From Begonia masoniana (lineage: Eukaryota; Streptophyta; Magnoliopsida; Cucurbitales; Begoniaceae), in the NCBI GenBank assembly GCA_022432975.1, contig CM039503.1, positions 44,038,655 to 44,102,654 on the forward strand: a stretch of 64,000 nt of DNA. The letters run 5' to 3'. Position numbers and translations under genes: made by a program. Under the pieces are notes generated by a model. That model saw only the letters and a list, made by a program, of their open reading frames with translations, did not search any database and was not told where the DNA came from. The first letter of the stretch is position 1. Each line of letters opens with the position of its first letter. Shown here piece by piece: positions 51,404-64,000 of the stretch.

Positions 51404-52406
51404 TGTTGAGCTCCGACTTGCAAATAGAACTCAAGAACTTGAATACGACCGTTAGTTCTCAGGTGACACAAAATCGACAAATCCGAGAAGGGAAATGCAA
51501 ACGCAATATCAAACGTGCTCGGAACAAAATGAAAATTTTAGTGCGTGTACAGAGGTGAATGAGATGTGTGCTGGTGAATGGCGCGGTCTAGATTCGTTGA
51601 TTTGAAGATTTTATTGAATGTTTTCGAGAATCGGCCAATAATCGCTATTTGAAGCGTTTTGGCAAGATTTTCCTTCCAAGAAAGAGAACTCGATTCAAGG
51701 AATCGGTTAGGCCACTTCTTGCCGTTTTTCCGATCTCAAAAGAAAGGAGAAGAAGATGGAAAATCTGTTCTTACAAGCTACCGAGCTTGAAGATCGATTT
51801 CGGGGGCGCAACCCCTCGGTTGTTGTCAACTGAGCTTACCTTAGAAGCTCCTTGCTCCAAGCTTCTTCTATTGAGAGAAGACAAATCCGTGGATGCTCAT
51901 AAAAAACTAGCCAAAAAAGTTACAAATACCAATGCCATGAATATATAGACCTAATGGTGGGCTTGGCCTTGGCCTTGGCCTTGGCCTTGGCCTTGGGCTT
52001 TGAGGGGGATGATGGGCCATCATGTGGGCTTGAATCATGTTTTCAACTTCAATGGGTCAAACCAAGCCACCAACTAATCCTAACATTCATCTAATCCTAA
52101 CATGCATATAATAAATTTTAAACAAGAAGGCCAACGTTTGTCAATAAGTTTGAAATTTCAAAAAAACAACAAATATCAAAGCTCGAGAAGACAAATTATC
52201 ATGTGAGCATTAAGGTGCCTATTTAGTCTTTCCATATGATGAGATGCTTTGGTTGGTCAACGTCCCCAACTTTAATCTCCCACTTCAAGTCGTCCACGGT
52301 GTCCTCCAAGTCTTCACACGAACCATGACCTGCAAAAAAAACAAGTGTGTTAGTTAAATTGTGGACTCGAGTTTGGGATCGTGTAATGGGCCTACGGGGC
52401 ACAACA
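51404..52406. mobile_element. Solo LTR of a short-LTR element in L2
   Basis: Begins TGTTGAGCTCC and ends GGGGCACAACA, 1003 bp, with TGTTG/CAACA terminal inverted repeats and perfect duplications GATCC at 51399-51403 and 52407-52411. L1 shows the empty site GGGATCCGTTGTC. It contains five GGCCTT repeats at about 51965-51997. Terminal repeats of this form are common in Ty1/copia elements, but no coding domain is present to prove it. Confidence 0.88.
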
Positions 52407-52655
52407 GATCCGTTGTCCAATTGTGCTCCAAAAACGCGTCTTACTATCTTGGGAGGGTTTCCTTACATATGTTTCATTTCCATATACTTTCCCAAGCGAT
52501 GTGAGATTGTGACAACCCTTTTTACGACCCGAGATTTGCCTATACTCAAGTCCAGGATTTGCCTACACTCGGCTTAGGTCCCGAGGTTTGCCCTGCAACC
52601 TGAGATTTTTCCCTCCGTCGTGCTCATACGTACACATTCGGGTCATCACAAAATT

Positions 52656-53941
52656 AAAGTCAGTGAATCTATTAACGATTGAGTGTTAAAGTGTATAGTT
52701 TAGAATGATTTAATTTGGAAACATAGAAATTAGATAGTACTTGAATCAAGACTATAGTTAATCAAATTGAATGTAGTGACCATAATTATGAGAATTATAT
52801 TAATTATGAGAATTATATTCGAGTATGTGGTTAGAGAGATCATTGTTTGAGGAACCATAGAGATTAAATTTTAAGGATATTGTTTATCAAAATGAAATCA
52901 AAGTTTTTAAATAACCATTTAAATTTTGAGAATGTAGTTGATTGAAATGGACTCGAGGATATATAGAGAGATCATTATTTCTGTAAGTATGAGGATTATA
53001 TTGATCGTAATGAATAATTAGATTTTGAGGATATAATTGATTGAAGATATAATTGAGGTATTAAATATGAAATTTATATTTAGGTATTTGATTTAAATAA
53101 ACATTGTTCGAGGAATTCTAAAGTTTAGACTTTCCTTATGAAATTATTAAAATTTTGAGGATATTTTCATGTTGTAGTTGATCAAAATGACATTGAGGTA
53201 TATACGTATGACATTTATGTATATTCAATTTAGAACCTTGATTACTCGAGGAAATTTAGAGTTTTATGTTTTATTGATGAACTATTAAATTCTTGAGGAT
53301 ATAGATGAATAAAAGAAAAACACAAATTTGAAGATCTTAAAGATGAAATTTAGATTGAGTACATAGCTTAAAATAATTACAGCTAAAGAAAAACATGTAC
53401 GTTAGATTCTATTGGGAAAGCTATTATGATTGTAAGGTTATATTGAATAAAATTTTTAATGATACTATGCATGAATTTAGAAATTGAATGTTTAGATTAC
53501 TAGAAATAGAGATTGAATAGTATAATGGAGAAGTATTTATATATTAACATGAATCTTAAAAAAATTCAAAACTTAAGAAATTGGACATTAGGTCGATAAT
53601 AAGTTTGGATGACAAAAGTATTTAGGAATCTCAATTATTATATCAATATTAATATATTTGAGATAAAGGTTTAAAGATAGATAGGAGTTAAAATTAATTC
53701 TTGAAAAAATAATGGAAACTTAAGTATATGGATGAGAATATTTAGGAATAAACAAATATAGTTATAAATCAGAGTAACGCAGTGAAAGCTTAGTGAGCCC
53801 TATCCTACAAACTTGAGGATGATGTAAGGATTAGTGCTATTGAATGTATAAGAAGAAACCTAATAAAAAGAATAAGAAATGAGAAAGGCCTATCATAGGT
53901 TATTCAGGTAATAATTTAAATTTTGAAGACGAAATTTCTTT
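52656..53941 (+). pseudogene. Decayed interior of element J, 3' part
   Basis: Same A+T-rich, purine-rich character as 43115-44699 and ends in a polypurine tract before the J 3' LTR. No protein motif could be recognised; many stops in all frames. Confidence 0.6.
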
Positions 53942-53955
53942 TAAGGAGGGGATAT
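53942..53955 (+). other. Polypurine tract of element J
   Basis: TAAGGAGGGGATAT after GACGAAATTTCTTT lies against the LTR start TATAATAGTTTAGTG, paralleling the 5' LTR start at 14904. Confidence 0.85.
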
Positions 53956-55789
<1,834 letters not shown>

Positions 55790-57430
55790 TGTGGCAACCT
55801 TAACAAGGTACCCTTATTTTTTTCGTATATATATATATATATATATATTTAACTTTAAACCTGACGTTCGATCGAAAATGAAACTTTAAAAGAAATCGGA
55901 ATTGAAATTGTTAACGACGTTTGAAAACTACTTTAAAAACCATTTGAAATAAACTTAAAACCATTAAATTAAACAATTAAAAACTAAAAGAAAACAATTA
56001 AAATCTTTATGTTTACAATCGGCGAGCGCGACAGAACAGGGGGCGATCACTGCCACTTCGGCGATTACTCACTTCGCCTAGCGATCGCCACTCCAGGCGA
56101 TCGCCAGGCGAGAAGGGGCGATCGATCGCCCCAAGAGGCGATCGATCTCCCCAAGAGGCGATCGATCGCCATGCTCTCTAGAATTTCTCCAGAGAGCACA
56201 GCTCCCTCCTCCTCCTTCTTTCTTCTTTCCTTCCTCTCCACCTTCTGCACAACCCATCACCCGACATTATTCAATACTCAACACAACTCTAACTTAGTCT
56301 ATACACTTCTGAATTTCACGAAAACTGACTGCATGGATCCCTCTAAAACCGTGCGTATCCATACAGTCATAAATCACCTAAAATCATCAAATAAAACCCA
56401 ATCAAATCCTCAAAACAAGCATCAACATAAACTCGCAATTTCTTAAAACTCAACAAAACAAATACGTATCAATCATTCAAAACTACACCACTCCAAGCCT
56501 ACATCCACTAAACAATTCCCAAAATATCAAACTTCTCCACATATCCTAAAATACCTCACATCTTTAACATCAAAACAAGCTTACGTTAATTTCCCGAAAG
56601 TAGCTCGGAGCACACCCACGGTCATCAAACCTTGCCAAAACACACCTCGTCGCCACGAGCACCATCCATCGACCACCTATTCCTTGTCATCAAGAGAAAC
56701 TCTCACCTTCACACCTGTCACCTACATCATACAACATAAATATTAAGCCTAATGCTTAGTAAGGGGATGCACTATACTTTACATGCACATAAATGTATGA
56801 ATTCTTAAAACTTATTCATTTACTTGTTCTTATTCTTTTTAATAACATGAATCGTGTTGGTGATGTAGGTGGTGCGTGTACATAGTCCTTTCGGCCATAT
56901 TCATGGTCCAATATGGACAGTGATTCATGGTCCCTCGAGTTGGACGGTTTTGTTGTTCGTGGCCATACCACCCCATCTTACATAATCATTTCATACATTT
57001 CAATTTCATACATGTAAAACATTTCATATGGCGTTGAGAAAACATGATGCATGAGGAAATCTATGTACAACATATCATCAAAACACATCATCAAGCAATT
57101 CACAACGTACATAGACACACACTAATCTTAACGAACTTCACAAACAACTAATAACTAACATCCTAGGCTACCCGACTCATTAAACCCCACGATCAGAAAA
57201 TCATCATCAAAACAACAAAAGCCTAACGTTGACACGATGTAGGGCCTTAAGGGCCGGAAACCTAACACCCACTTACCTAGCGTCCGTAGCATGCCGTGCA
57301 CCGTCCGAAAAGTCGTCTCTACCTAAAATATTTCACAGATAAGGGCATTAAAACCGATCCTAAATAAACAAATTCCAAACTTAAACTAAATCTCTAACCA
57401 AAGCAATTTCTCCAAAAACTTGTGTTAAAG
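55790..57430 (-). mobile_element. LTR M, 3'-end portion
   Basis: Starts TGTGGCAACCTTAAC after GAAAA. On the minus strand: donor CTAG|GTAAGT at 57276, hairpin TAAGC-ATTAG-GCTTA at 56758-56744, acceptor GATGTAG|GTG at 56722 (555 nt). Palindromes on GGGGCGATCGATCGCCCC and CTCTCTAGAA/TCCAGAGAG lie at 56040-56200. It shares ACTGCATGGATC with H and K. It is interrupted at 57430 by LTR N. Confidence 0.78.
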
Positions 57431-58714
57431 TGTAATAACCCAGAAAATTTACCGAATAAATTTAAAGTCCTATTAGAGTTCCTTGAAAGATTTTAACAGG
57501 CTAATTAGCCTAATAAAGCTTAGGAATTTATTTGGAGGAGAATTTTCCAAAAGATTAGGTCGAGAGGGTGCGAACTTAACGGAAATACGGAAGCTCAAAC
57601 ACGTGAGGGCAATGTAGTAAATTAGTTAATAAATAAGTAAATAAATAAATAATACATTTTAAAACTGAATGGCTTCGCGAAGAAACCATTCAGTTTGTTT
57701 GCAACCCGAGCCCCGGCGAGAGAGAGGCCGGCGTTTTCCTTCGACAACCCCGACGTCTCGGCCACCATTCCGACGAGCGAACTCCGGCGGACTGAAACCC
57801 CACTCTTCCCCTTCGATTTCGTGCACACATTGAACAGAAAGAGGTGAGTTCTTCTCCCTGTTTCCTCTCTTATGCGCGGCCGAGGTGTGGTCTGATTGAT
57901 GGAGCATGTTGGCCGATTTTTTTTGTTGTTTTGGCGACGAAAATAAGGGGGAAATTGGAGTGTGCGATGGGCAATCCTCAAAGGTTGAAATACCCTTGTT
58001 TCAGGGGTGAAACCGAGAGGAAAGGGAGGGGGTGGAGGCTGTGGTTCGGGTTCTGAAATTGGAAACCTTGGATTTGTTTAAATTAGGCTTAATAGGTTAG
58101 AATGTGATGAATTGGTGATGGATTGAAAGAGCTTGTTGAAAAACAAAAAAAATGGAAAATTAGAATATCTAAAAACTGGTTCTGTTTTTTTAGTTTTGAC
58201 CTAGCTATTGTTATTTGTTTTGAATTCTTTCTTGGTATGTTAAACTAGGTTATTAGGGGAGTGTGTGGCCACTGGAATCGTTCGATTCTGATAACTGACG
58301 CAAAAGTTACGCGCGTTCGAAGTTTCGGGCTGGTTTTTAATCAAACCAAATTAGTGACCTGTTTAGTTGGGTATGAGTCGGGTTAAGTTAGAAACATTAG
58401 TTTCATGTTGAATTGGTGAGTTTAAGCCTAAGTATTAACGAGAATTTTTAATTATGCTAGGTGAAGCCGTAGGTGACTGCTACGTGCCAAACAAGAGCGA
58501 GCTAGGACGCCAGGTAAGTAGTAGTGTGGTTGAGAATGTTTGAGAGTCGCCCAGAAGGGCCTACACCACAGTTGTTTGCATGTTGTGAGTCGGGTGTAAG
58601 TCGTGATGAAGTCGTCGTTGGTTGGTCATGGTATACAGGTTATGAGTCGTAGGTACGTGTGCGAGGGTTGTGGGACGGTTGTAAGTAGGCGGTGAGTCTT
58701 GTGAGGGTTGTGGG
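57431..58714 (+). mobile_element. LTR N, first segment
   Basis: Starts TGTAATAACCCAG. Minus-strand comparison with G and K shows it is plus-oriented. A donor CGCCAG|GTAAGT lies at 58514, followed by GCCCAGAAGGGCCTACACC. The matching acceptor is not in the window. It is interrupted at 58714 by solo LTR P and continues at 62214. Confidence 0.75.
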
Positions 58715-61700
58715 TGTAACACCCGGTTTTGACGGGTTTTCAGTTTTTCGTATATGGATAGCATTATCGTAAATATGTCAAATTAAGCCCGTTTTGCAAA
58801 TGGGAAGTCTTATTGGAACCCTATAAATAAATTGGAGTACCTGGAGAAATGAGGAAAATTTTGAAGATGTAACGTCAATTTTACGAGATTTTGGTCTTTC
58901 TCGTAATATAGGGGTGTTTCAGTAAATATAGCAAACGAATCCCGTTTTATAAACGGAAAGTTTTAATAGAACCCTTATGACTAATATGAATTTTAGGAGA
59001 AATCTGGAAATTTTAGAAATCCAAATCAAAGGTCTACAGTCAAGTTTCCGTTTTTAACCTTAAAGTGGTTTAATTCGTAAAAATAGTAAAACAAATCCGT
59101 TTGACAAACGGAAAGTTTTATTAGAGCCCTAGGAATAAGTTGGAATTATTGGTAAAATAAGAAAATTTTAGAGAAACCGAATCGATAGACGAATAATAGG
59201 ATAAACGAAAAGTTCAATGGAAGGGCAAACTTGTCTTTTTGCAATTTAATTTATTAAAAGGGGCAAAGCCCCTTTTTCTTCTTCATTTGGCAAATTCCAG
59301 AGAGGAATTTGTTTCCCCTCTCTTGGCGACCAAGCTTCCAACGGCGGTTCACCTCCGTTTCTCCGCCGATTTCTCTCCGATCATCAAACGTTCTTCACGT
59401 TTTCTCTTCCCCTCGCGATTCTAGGTAAGTCTCTAGTGTTTTCCGGCTTTAGTTCTCAACTTTTAGATATTTAAACGTTTAGGGTTTCATAGATATTTCG
59501 TAAAAATAGCCGGGTTTTGTTAGAATAGGTTATTTATCGCTTTATTGATGATTATTGAGCATTATTGGATGGATTGGTTGAATATTGGTTGATGATTTAA
59601 ATGTGCAAAACTGGAAAATGTAGGGCAGCTTCGGTTTTTGATTTTCTGCCAGTTTATTGGGTTTGATTTTTGATAAATGAATAAGTCTATGTTAAACTAG
59701 ACATTGTAAGGATTCTGTGACATTTTGAATTATTGAATTCGGATATGTGTACGATTTATGGTGAATTTTCGAAGTTGGACAAAAAGTAATGATTTAAAAA
59801 CAGAGCAGTTTCGGTTTTAGTTTTTCTGCCAGTATATGTGAATGGTTTTTGATAAATGAGTTTCACCATTAGAAAGTAGACATTCTAAGGAGTCCATAGC
59901 AACTTGAATCACTCGATTTCGTTAAAAATTGATTTAGTTATGAATTTTTGAAGTTGTTGTGCAAAAACTGGAGAATTTCCGCGGTCAGTTCGGTTTTTGG
60001 TCTTTCGGTCACGATTCTATTTTATTTTGGATAAAGGGTTGATTCCATGTTAAAATAGACATAACAAGGTTTCCAAAACATGTTGAATCATTGAAATCGG
60101 ATAAGAATTAGAGAAGTTATGAATTTTCAAAGTTTAAGTGAAATAGTAAAGCAAAATTTGGCAAGTCACTGTTCTGATGCATTTTGACCATCCTCCTGAT
60201 TTTATCTCGCAAAACTGTTTTTGTGGGTTAAATTAGATGCTTTAAGAAAGCCGTGGCCTTTGGAATCAAGCCGTTTCGACAATTGTTGAGGAAGTTATAA
60301 TTTTTCGAATTTGGTTCATGTTTTGAGCTAGAATCTGAGTTTTTGTGATTCAAGGAAATTGATTGACTTGTGCTGGTTTGAAATACTTCATTTAAATGCC
60401 ACACATGTTTATGTTCGTGTTGGATTAGATGGCTTGGACTTATTGATGTTTAGTTCAAAAACTAATTTCATTGAGGTGTTTCAATTGGAGTATGGTCATT
60501 GTGTATTGACTGTTTGATTGCATGTGCTAGCCCTCTATTGGTAATATTCAGAATTTAATTGTAGTTGCTTTGTTTCGAATATATTTGACTGGTTATAATT
60601 GTAATCAAAAAGGTTGTCGTTATAAATGGAGATATTGATTTTGAAGTTGATGTACTTTAGGTGTCAAGCTACAAAAAGAGATTCATCAAGTTAAATTGAC
60701 TTGCTAAAGACGCGAGGTAAGTCTCTGTGACTTGTTTGGCCGTCTTGGCCTACACCGTATGAATTGAGTCGATCGAGGAGATTGGAGATATGTGTTGGGT
60801 GATTAGGACGGGTAGTTAGGTTACTTTAAGTTATAGAATGTTTAGTATTTGTTGATTTTTAATGCTTTATTTTCATTGTTTTGTTACTGTTATTGCACCG
60901 AGCATGTCCATGCATTGTTTTCTAAGCACGCATGCAAAATGAATTTCAAAGCATTTTTACATGGAAAAAGGTAAACAAAGAACGTAAATAATTGCAAAGA
61001 TAGTCACGCCGGGTGCGATGGTTCAGGCATGGCTGTCGGAGGAAGCATGCTTTCCCCCCATTAGATCCGAGGGGCTATCCAATCGCAGGATGTACCGCTC
61101 CTATCTAATGAGAGTGAAGCCCCGGGTGACCCATAGAAACCCAAAGAAAAGAAATGAAAAGAATGCATGATTTGAAGAGCATAGCATACATTTGCATTCA
61201 CTTAGACTTACTGAGCCTCTAGCTCACGTGTTAAATTCTATGGTGTAGGTGATACTGAGACAGGTGAGGAAGACGTCCATCCACCTGATGTATGAGCACG
61301 TTGAGGAAAGATGGCCCGTGGGAGTGCGCTGGCAGTCGGAGCGTAATTTTGACCCGTAGGAAAGTACATAGGTATTTGGATTATTTTGGATAGAAGCGTT
61401 AGAACATTTTAGGATGTTGGGATCTGAATAGTTAATAGAAAGTACTTTTGGGAGATTGAATGTATTTTATAATGTTTTACTGATTTTCAAAAACAGGAGG
61501 ATATGTTAAACTTTTAAACAGAACCATGCGGTTCGTTTTCATGAAATTGGTTATGTTCAGTTGTGTTTGAGTTGGGAAGTGGGTGAGCGATAGTATGAGA
61601 AATGTAATGGTGTGTGATGAAGGAAATGTGAATGTTGAAAGGTGTGTGTGTGTTCGTGAAATTTAAAGAGGTACGATGAAGGAAGGAGAAAAAGGTAGTT

Positions 61701-62208
61701 GGGTGTGTTTTTGTGTTGCATGTTGTGTGTTGTGAGTGTGTGAAGTGCAGGGCATGAGAAAGAGTGCAGGGCGTGAGAAATGGGGAGGAAGAGGGAATGG
61801 ATGGGATGGCTGAAGGGCGCTCTCTGGAAAATTTCCAGAGAGTGTGGCGATTGCTCGCCACAAAATGGCGAGCCATCGCCGCCTCAAGCCTGGCGATCGC
61901 CATTGGCGATTGCTAGGCGATTGTATTATCGCCTATTGGAGATTGCTCGCCACTTTATGGCGAGCAATCGCCACCTGTTCTGCCAAACGGCAGAACCTAT
62001 TTAAAAAAAAATGTTTTAAATTTAAATGTTTTCTTTTAATAATTAATAGTTTATTTAATGGTTTGCAAAGAAGTTTTCAAACGCCGTCAAGAATTTCAAC
62101 GCCGACTTTAAAAGTTTTATTTTCGCACAAAAGTCAGGTTTATAGTTTATACGCATAAAAATGAAAAATTTGTACGAAAAAACTAGGGTACGGGAAAGGG
62201 TCATTACA
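58715..62208 (+). mobile_element. Solo LTR P in LTR N
   Basis: Starts TGTAACACCCGG, ends GGGTCATTACA, 3494 bp, flanked by GTGGG at 58710-58714 and 62209-62213. Intact intron signals: 60717 (CGAG|GTAAGT) to 61248 (GGTGTAG|GTG), 532 nt; hairpin TGAGC-CTCTA-GCTCA at 61212-61226. Region 61818-62000 holds inverted repeats CTCTCTGGAAA/TTTCCAGAGAG, GATTGCTCGCCA/TGGCGAGCAATC and GTTCTGCC/GGCAGAAC. Same family as LTR A. Confidence 0.93.
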
Positions 62209-62213
62209 GTGGG

Positions 62214-62812
62214 ATAGCTGTACGTACGTGGTGGGCCTTGTGAGGGTTGTAGGACAGTTTCACATATGTGGTGAACTTTGAACAGGTTGTGGGTCAGTTG
62301 TGAGTAGATTGTGAGTTCTGTGTAGGTTGTGGGCTAGTTGTGAGTAGGTTGTGCATTCTGTGTAGGTTGTGGGCTAGTTGTGGGTAGGTTGTGAGTTCTG
62401 TGCAGGCGGCGGGCCAGTTTTGTGTAGGTTGTGAGTTTTGTGCAGGTTATGAGTTAGTGGTACGTACAGTTATGAGTCTTGTGCTGGTTATGGGTTAATG
62501 GTATGTGTCTTATGAGTCTTGTGCAGGTTGTGAGTTCTGTGTAGGTTGTGAGTTCTGTGTAGGTTGTGAGTTCTGTGTAGGTTGTGAGTTCTGTGTAGGT
62601 TGTGAGTCTTGCGCAGGTTGTGGGTCAGTTGTACGTCAGTTGTGGGTTTTGTGCACGTTATGGATTGTAGGCACGTTTGTGATTGTGATGCGTATGTGGA
62701 GTCGTAATTAGTTGATTATGGTTAGCATGCATCATGTTTTAAGAGTTACGCAGAATGTTTCGAGTATGTTTTTAAGCACGAATGGAGAATAGAGGATGTA
62801 AGGTATGGTGTG
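62214..62812 (+). mobile_element. LTR N, second segment with short GT-rich repeats
   Basis: Continues N. 62280-62640 is a loose array of AGGTTGTGGGCTAGTTGTGAG and AGGTTGTGAGTTCTGTGT units (17-40 bp). It lies downstream of the N donor, so it would fall in the intron. No coding content. Confidence 0.75.
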
Positions 62813-64000
62813 GACAAGAGACAGGGGCTGGGGTGTGACTCTGGGCCCCATTTTCGGGATGAGCTGGGACGGTGGCGACGTGCCGATGGCAGCGCGGTGT
62901 ATCGACCGACTGTCTCGGGCGGTTGCACTTCGAGTCGAGACAGGGGCTGGGGTGTGACTGTGGGCCCCGTTTCCGGGATGAGCTGGGACGGTGGCGACGT
63001 GCCGATGGCAGCGCGGTGTATCGACCGACTGTCTCGGGCGGTTGCACTTCGAGTCGAGGCAGGGGCTAGAATGCGACTGTGGGCCCCGTTTCCAGGATGA
63101 GCTGGGACGGTGGCGACGTGCCGACGTGCCGATGGCAGCGCGGTTTATCGACCGACTGTCTCGGGCGGTTGCACTTCGAGTCGAGACAGGGGCTGGGGTG
63201 TGACTGTGAGCCCCGTTTCCGGGATGAGCTGGGACGGTGGCGACGTGCCGATGGCAGCGCGGTGTATCGACCGACTGTCTCGGGCGGTTGCACTTCGAGT
63301 CGAGACAGGGGCTGGGGTGTGACTGTGAGCCCCGTTTCCGGGATGAGCTGGGATGGTGGCGACGTGTCGATGGCAGCGCGGTGTATCGACCGACTGTCTC
63401 GGGCGGTTGCACTTCGAGTCGAGACAGGGGCTGGGGTGTGACTGTGAGCCCCGTTTCCGGGATGAGCTGGGACGGTGGCGACGTGCCGATGGCAGCGCGG
63501 TGTATCGACCGACTGTCTCGGGCGGTTGCACTTCGAGTCGAGACAGGGGCTGGGGTGTGACTGTGAGCCCCGTTTCCGGGATGAGCTGGGATGGTGGCGA
63601 CGTGTCGATGGCAGCGCGGTGTATCGACCGACTGTCTCGGGCGGTTGCACTTCGAGTCGAGGCAGGGGCTAGAATGCGACTGTGGGCCCCGTTTCCAGGA
63701 TGAGCTGGGATGGTGGCGACGTGTCGATGGCAGCGCGGTGTATCGACCGACTGTCTCGGGCGGTTGCACTTCGAGTCGAGACAGGGGCTGGGGTGTGACT
63801 GTGGGCCCCGTTTCCGGGATGAGCTGGGACCGTGGCGACGTGCCGATGGCAGCGCAGTGTATCGACCGACTGTCTCGGGCGGTTGCACTTCGAGTCGAGG
63901 CAGGGGCTGGAATGCGACTGTGGGCCCCGTTTCCAGGATGAGCTGGGACGGTGGCGACGTGCCGATGGCAGCGCGGTGTATCGACCGACTGTCTCGGGCG
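62813..64000. repeat. 119-bp GC-rich tandem repeat
   Basis: CAGGGGCT recurs at 62822, 62941, 63060, 63187, 63306, 63425, 63544, 63663, 63782 and 63901: period 119 bp except one 127-bp unit that carries an 8-bp GACGTGCC duplication. Ten units are present and the array runs out of the window. It is CpG-rich, unlike the surrounding sequence. Long ORFs on both strands across it shift frame each unit and are not genes. Confidence 0.97.

Larger units (their letters stand above)
51232..52650 (-). mobile_element. 5S-bearing LTR L2, split by a solo LTR
   Basis: Aligns with L1 from TAAGATATTGTCCGCTCT onward and ends CATTCGGGTCATCACA, followed by AAATT. The 5S-like core is at 51403-51331 on the minus strand. 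A 1003-bp insert (51404-52406) interrupts it at the 5S GGATCC site. The left edge is placed by comparison with L1 and is approximate. Confidence 0.75.

Noticed and set aside
62732..63941. ORFs up to 345 residues on both strands
   Set aside because: They follow the 119-bp satellite; frame shifts each unit and both strands are open because the repeat lacks stops.

Overview
This window looks like repeat-packed heterochromatin of a flowering plant, most likely a eudicot given its A+T-rich background; the species cannot be fixed from sequence. I found no host protein gene, tRNA or intact rRNA gene. Nearly every base belongs to LTR retrotransposons, mostly of the Ty3/gypsy Tekay/Del chromovirus type (tRNA-iMet primer site, CCHC gag, FIDD reverse transcriptase, chromodomain-like tail), plus one Athila-type gypsy element, a Cassandra-like 5S-bearing element, one small solo LTR, and tandem repeats.

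Layout, using private labels. 1-1052: 208-bp satellite. 1053-5612: decayed 3' end of element A with its LTR. 5613-9212: LTR C1 (minus), carrying a 26-bp tandem array, a copied piece of LTR A, a satellite scrap and a pure 944-nt poly-T. 9213-11150: end of LTR Q. 11151-14903: Athila-like element (minus) with a further, unclassified ORF region. 14904-43099: 5' LTR of element J, split by element E (16287-42473). E has a 5' LTR (16287-20246) with two 25-unit 20-bp arrays around a copied gag piece, a broken gag-pol interrupted by solo LTRs G and H, and a 3' LTR (28211-42473) interrupted by solo LTR F and by LTR D; D in turn holds solo LTR D' and the truncated element C2, which has the best-preserved gag-PR-RT in the window (36120-38807, minus). 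43100-53955: decayed J interior, containing the 5S-bearing element L (44700-52650), which holds LTR K with a 1.6-kb minisatellite and a 1-kb solo LTR. 53956-55789: J 3' LTR with a CT expansion. 55790-64000: LTR M, interrupted by N, interrupted by solo LTR P; N ends in a 119-bp GC-rich tandem repeat that runs off the window.

Perfect 5-bp target duplications (G ACTGC, H CTAAC, F AGTTG, D TAAGG, P GTGGG, L AAATT, small solo LTR GATCC) and paired LTR copies that still show the empty sites give a relative history up to about five nesting levels deep.

The most interesting signal is shared by at least eleven divergent LTRs: a near-perfect plant splice donor (AG|GTAAGT), about 480-660 nt later (1.87 kb in K) a branch-point-like TTACTRAG sequence folded into a short hairpin whose stem changes in a compensating way between families, and then an acceptor-like TGTAG|GTG. 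This reads as a conserved intron inside the LTR. A second shared trait is a cluster of family-specific hairpins or palindromes (GATCGATC, GTCGAC, ACCGGT or TCCGG cores) near the 3' end of each LTR, echoed in the unrelated Athila LTR. Three junctions (6141-7404, 19130-19560, 21078-21139) look like templated copy-and-insert repair, or assembly error, and deserve raw-read checks.
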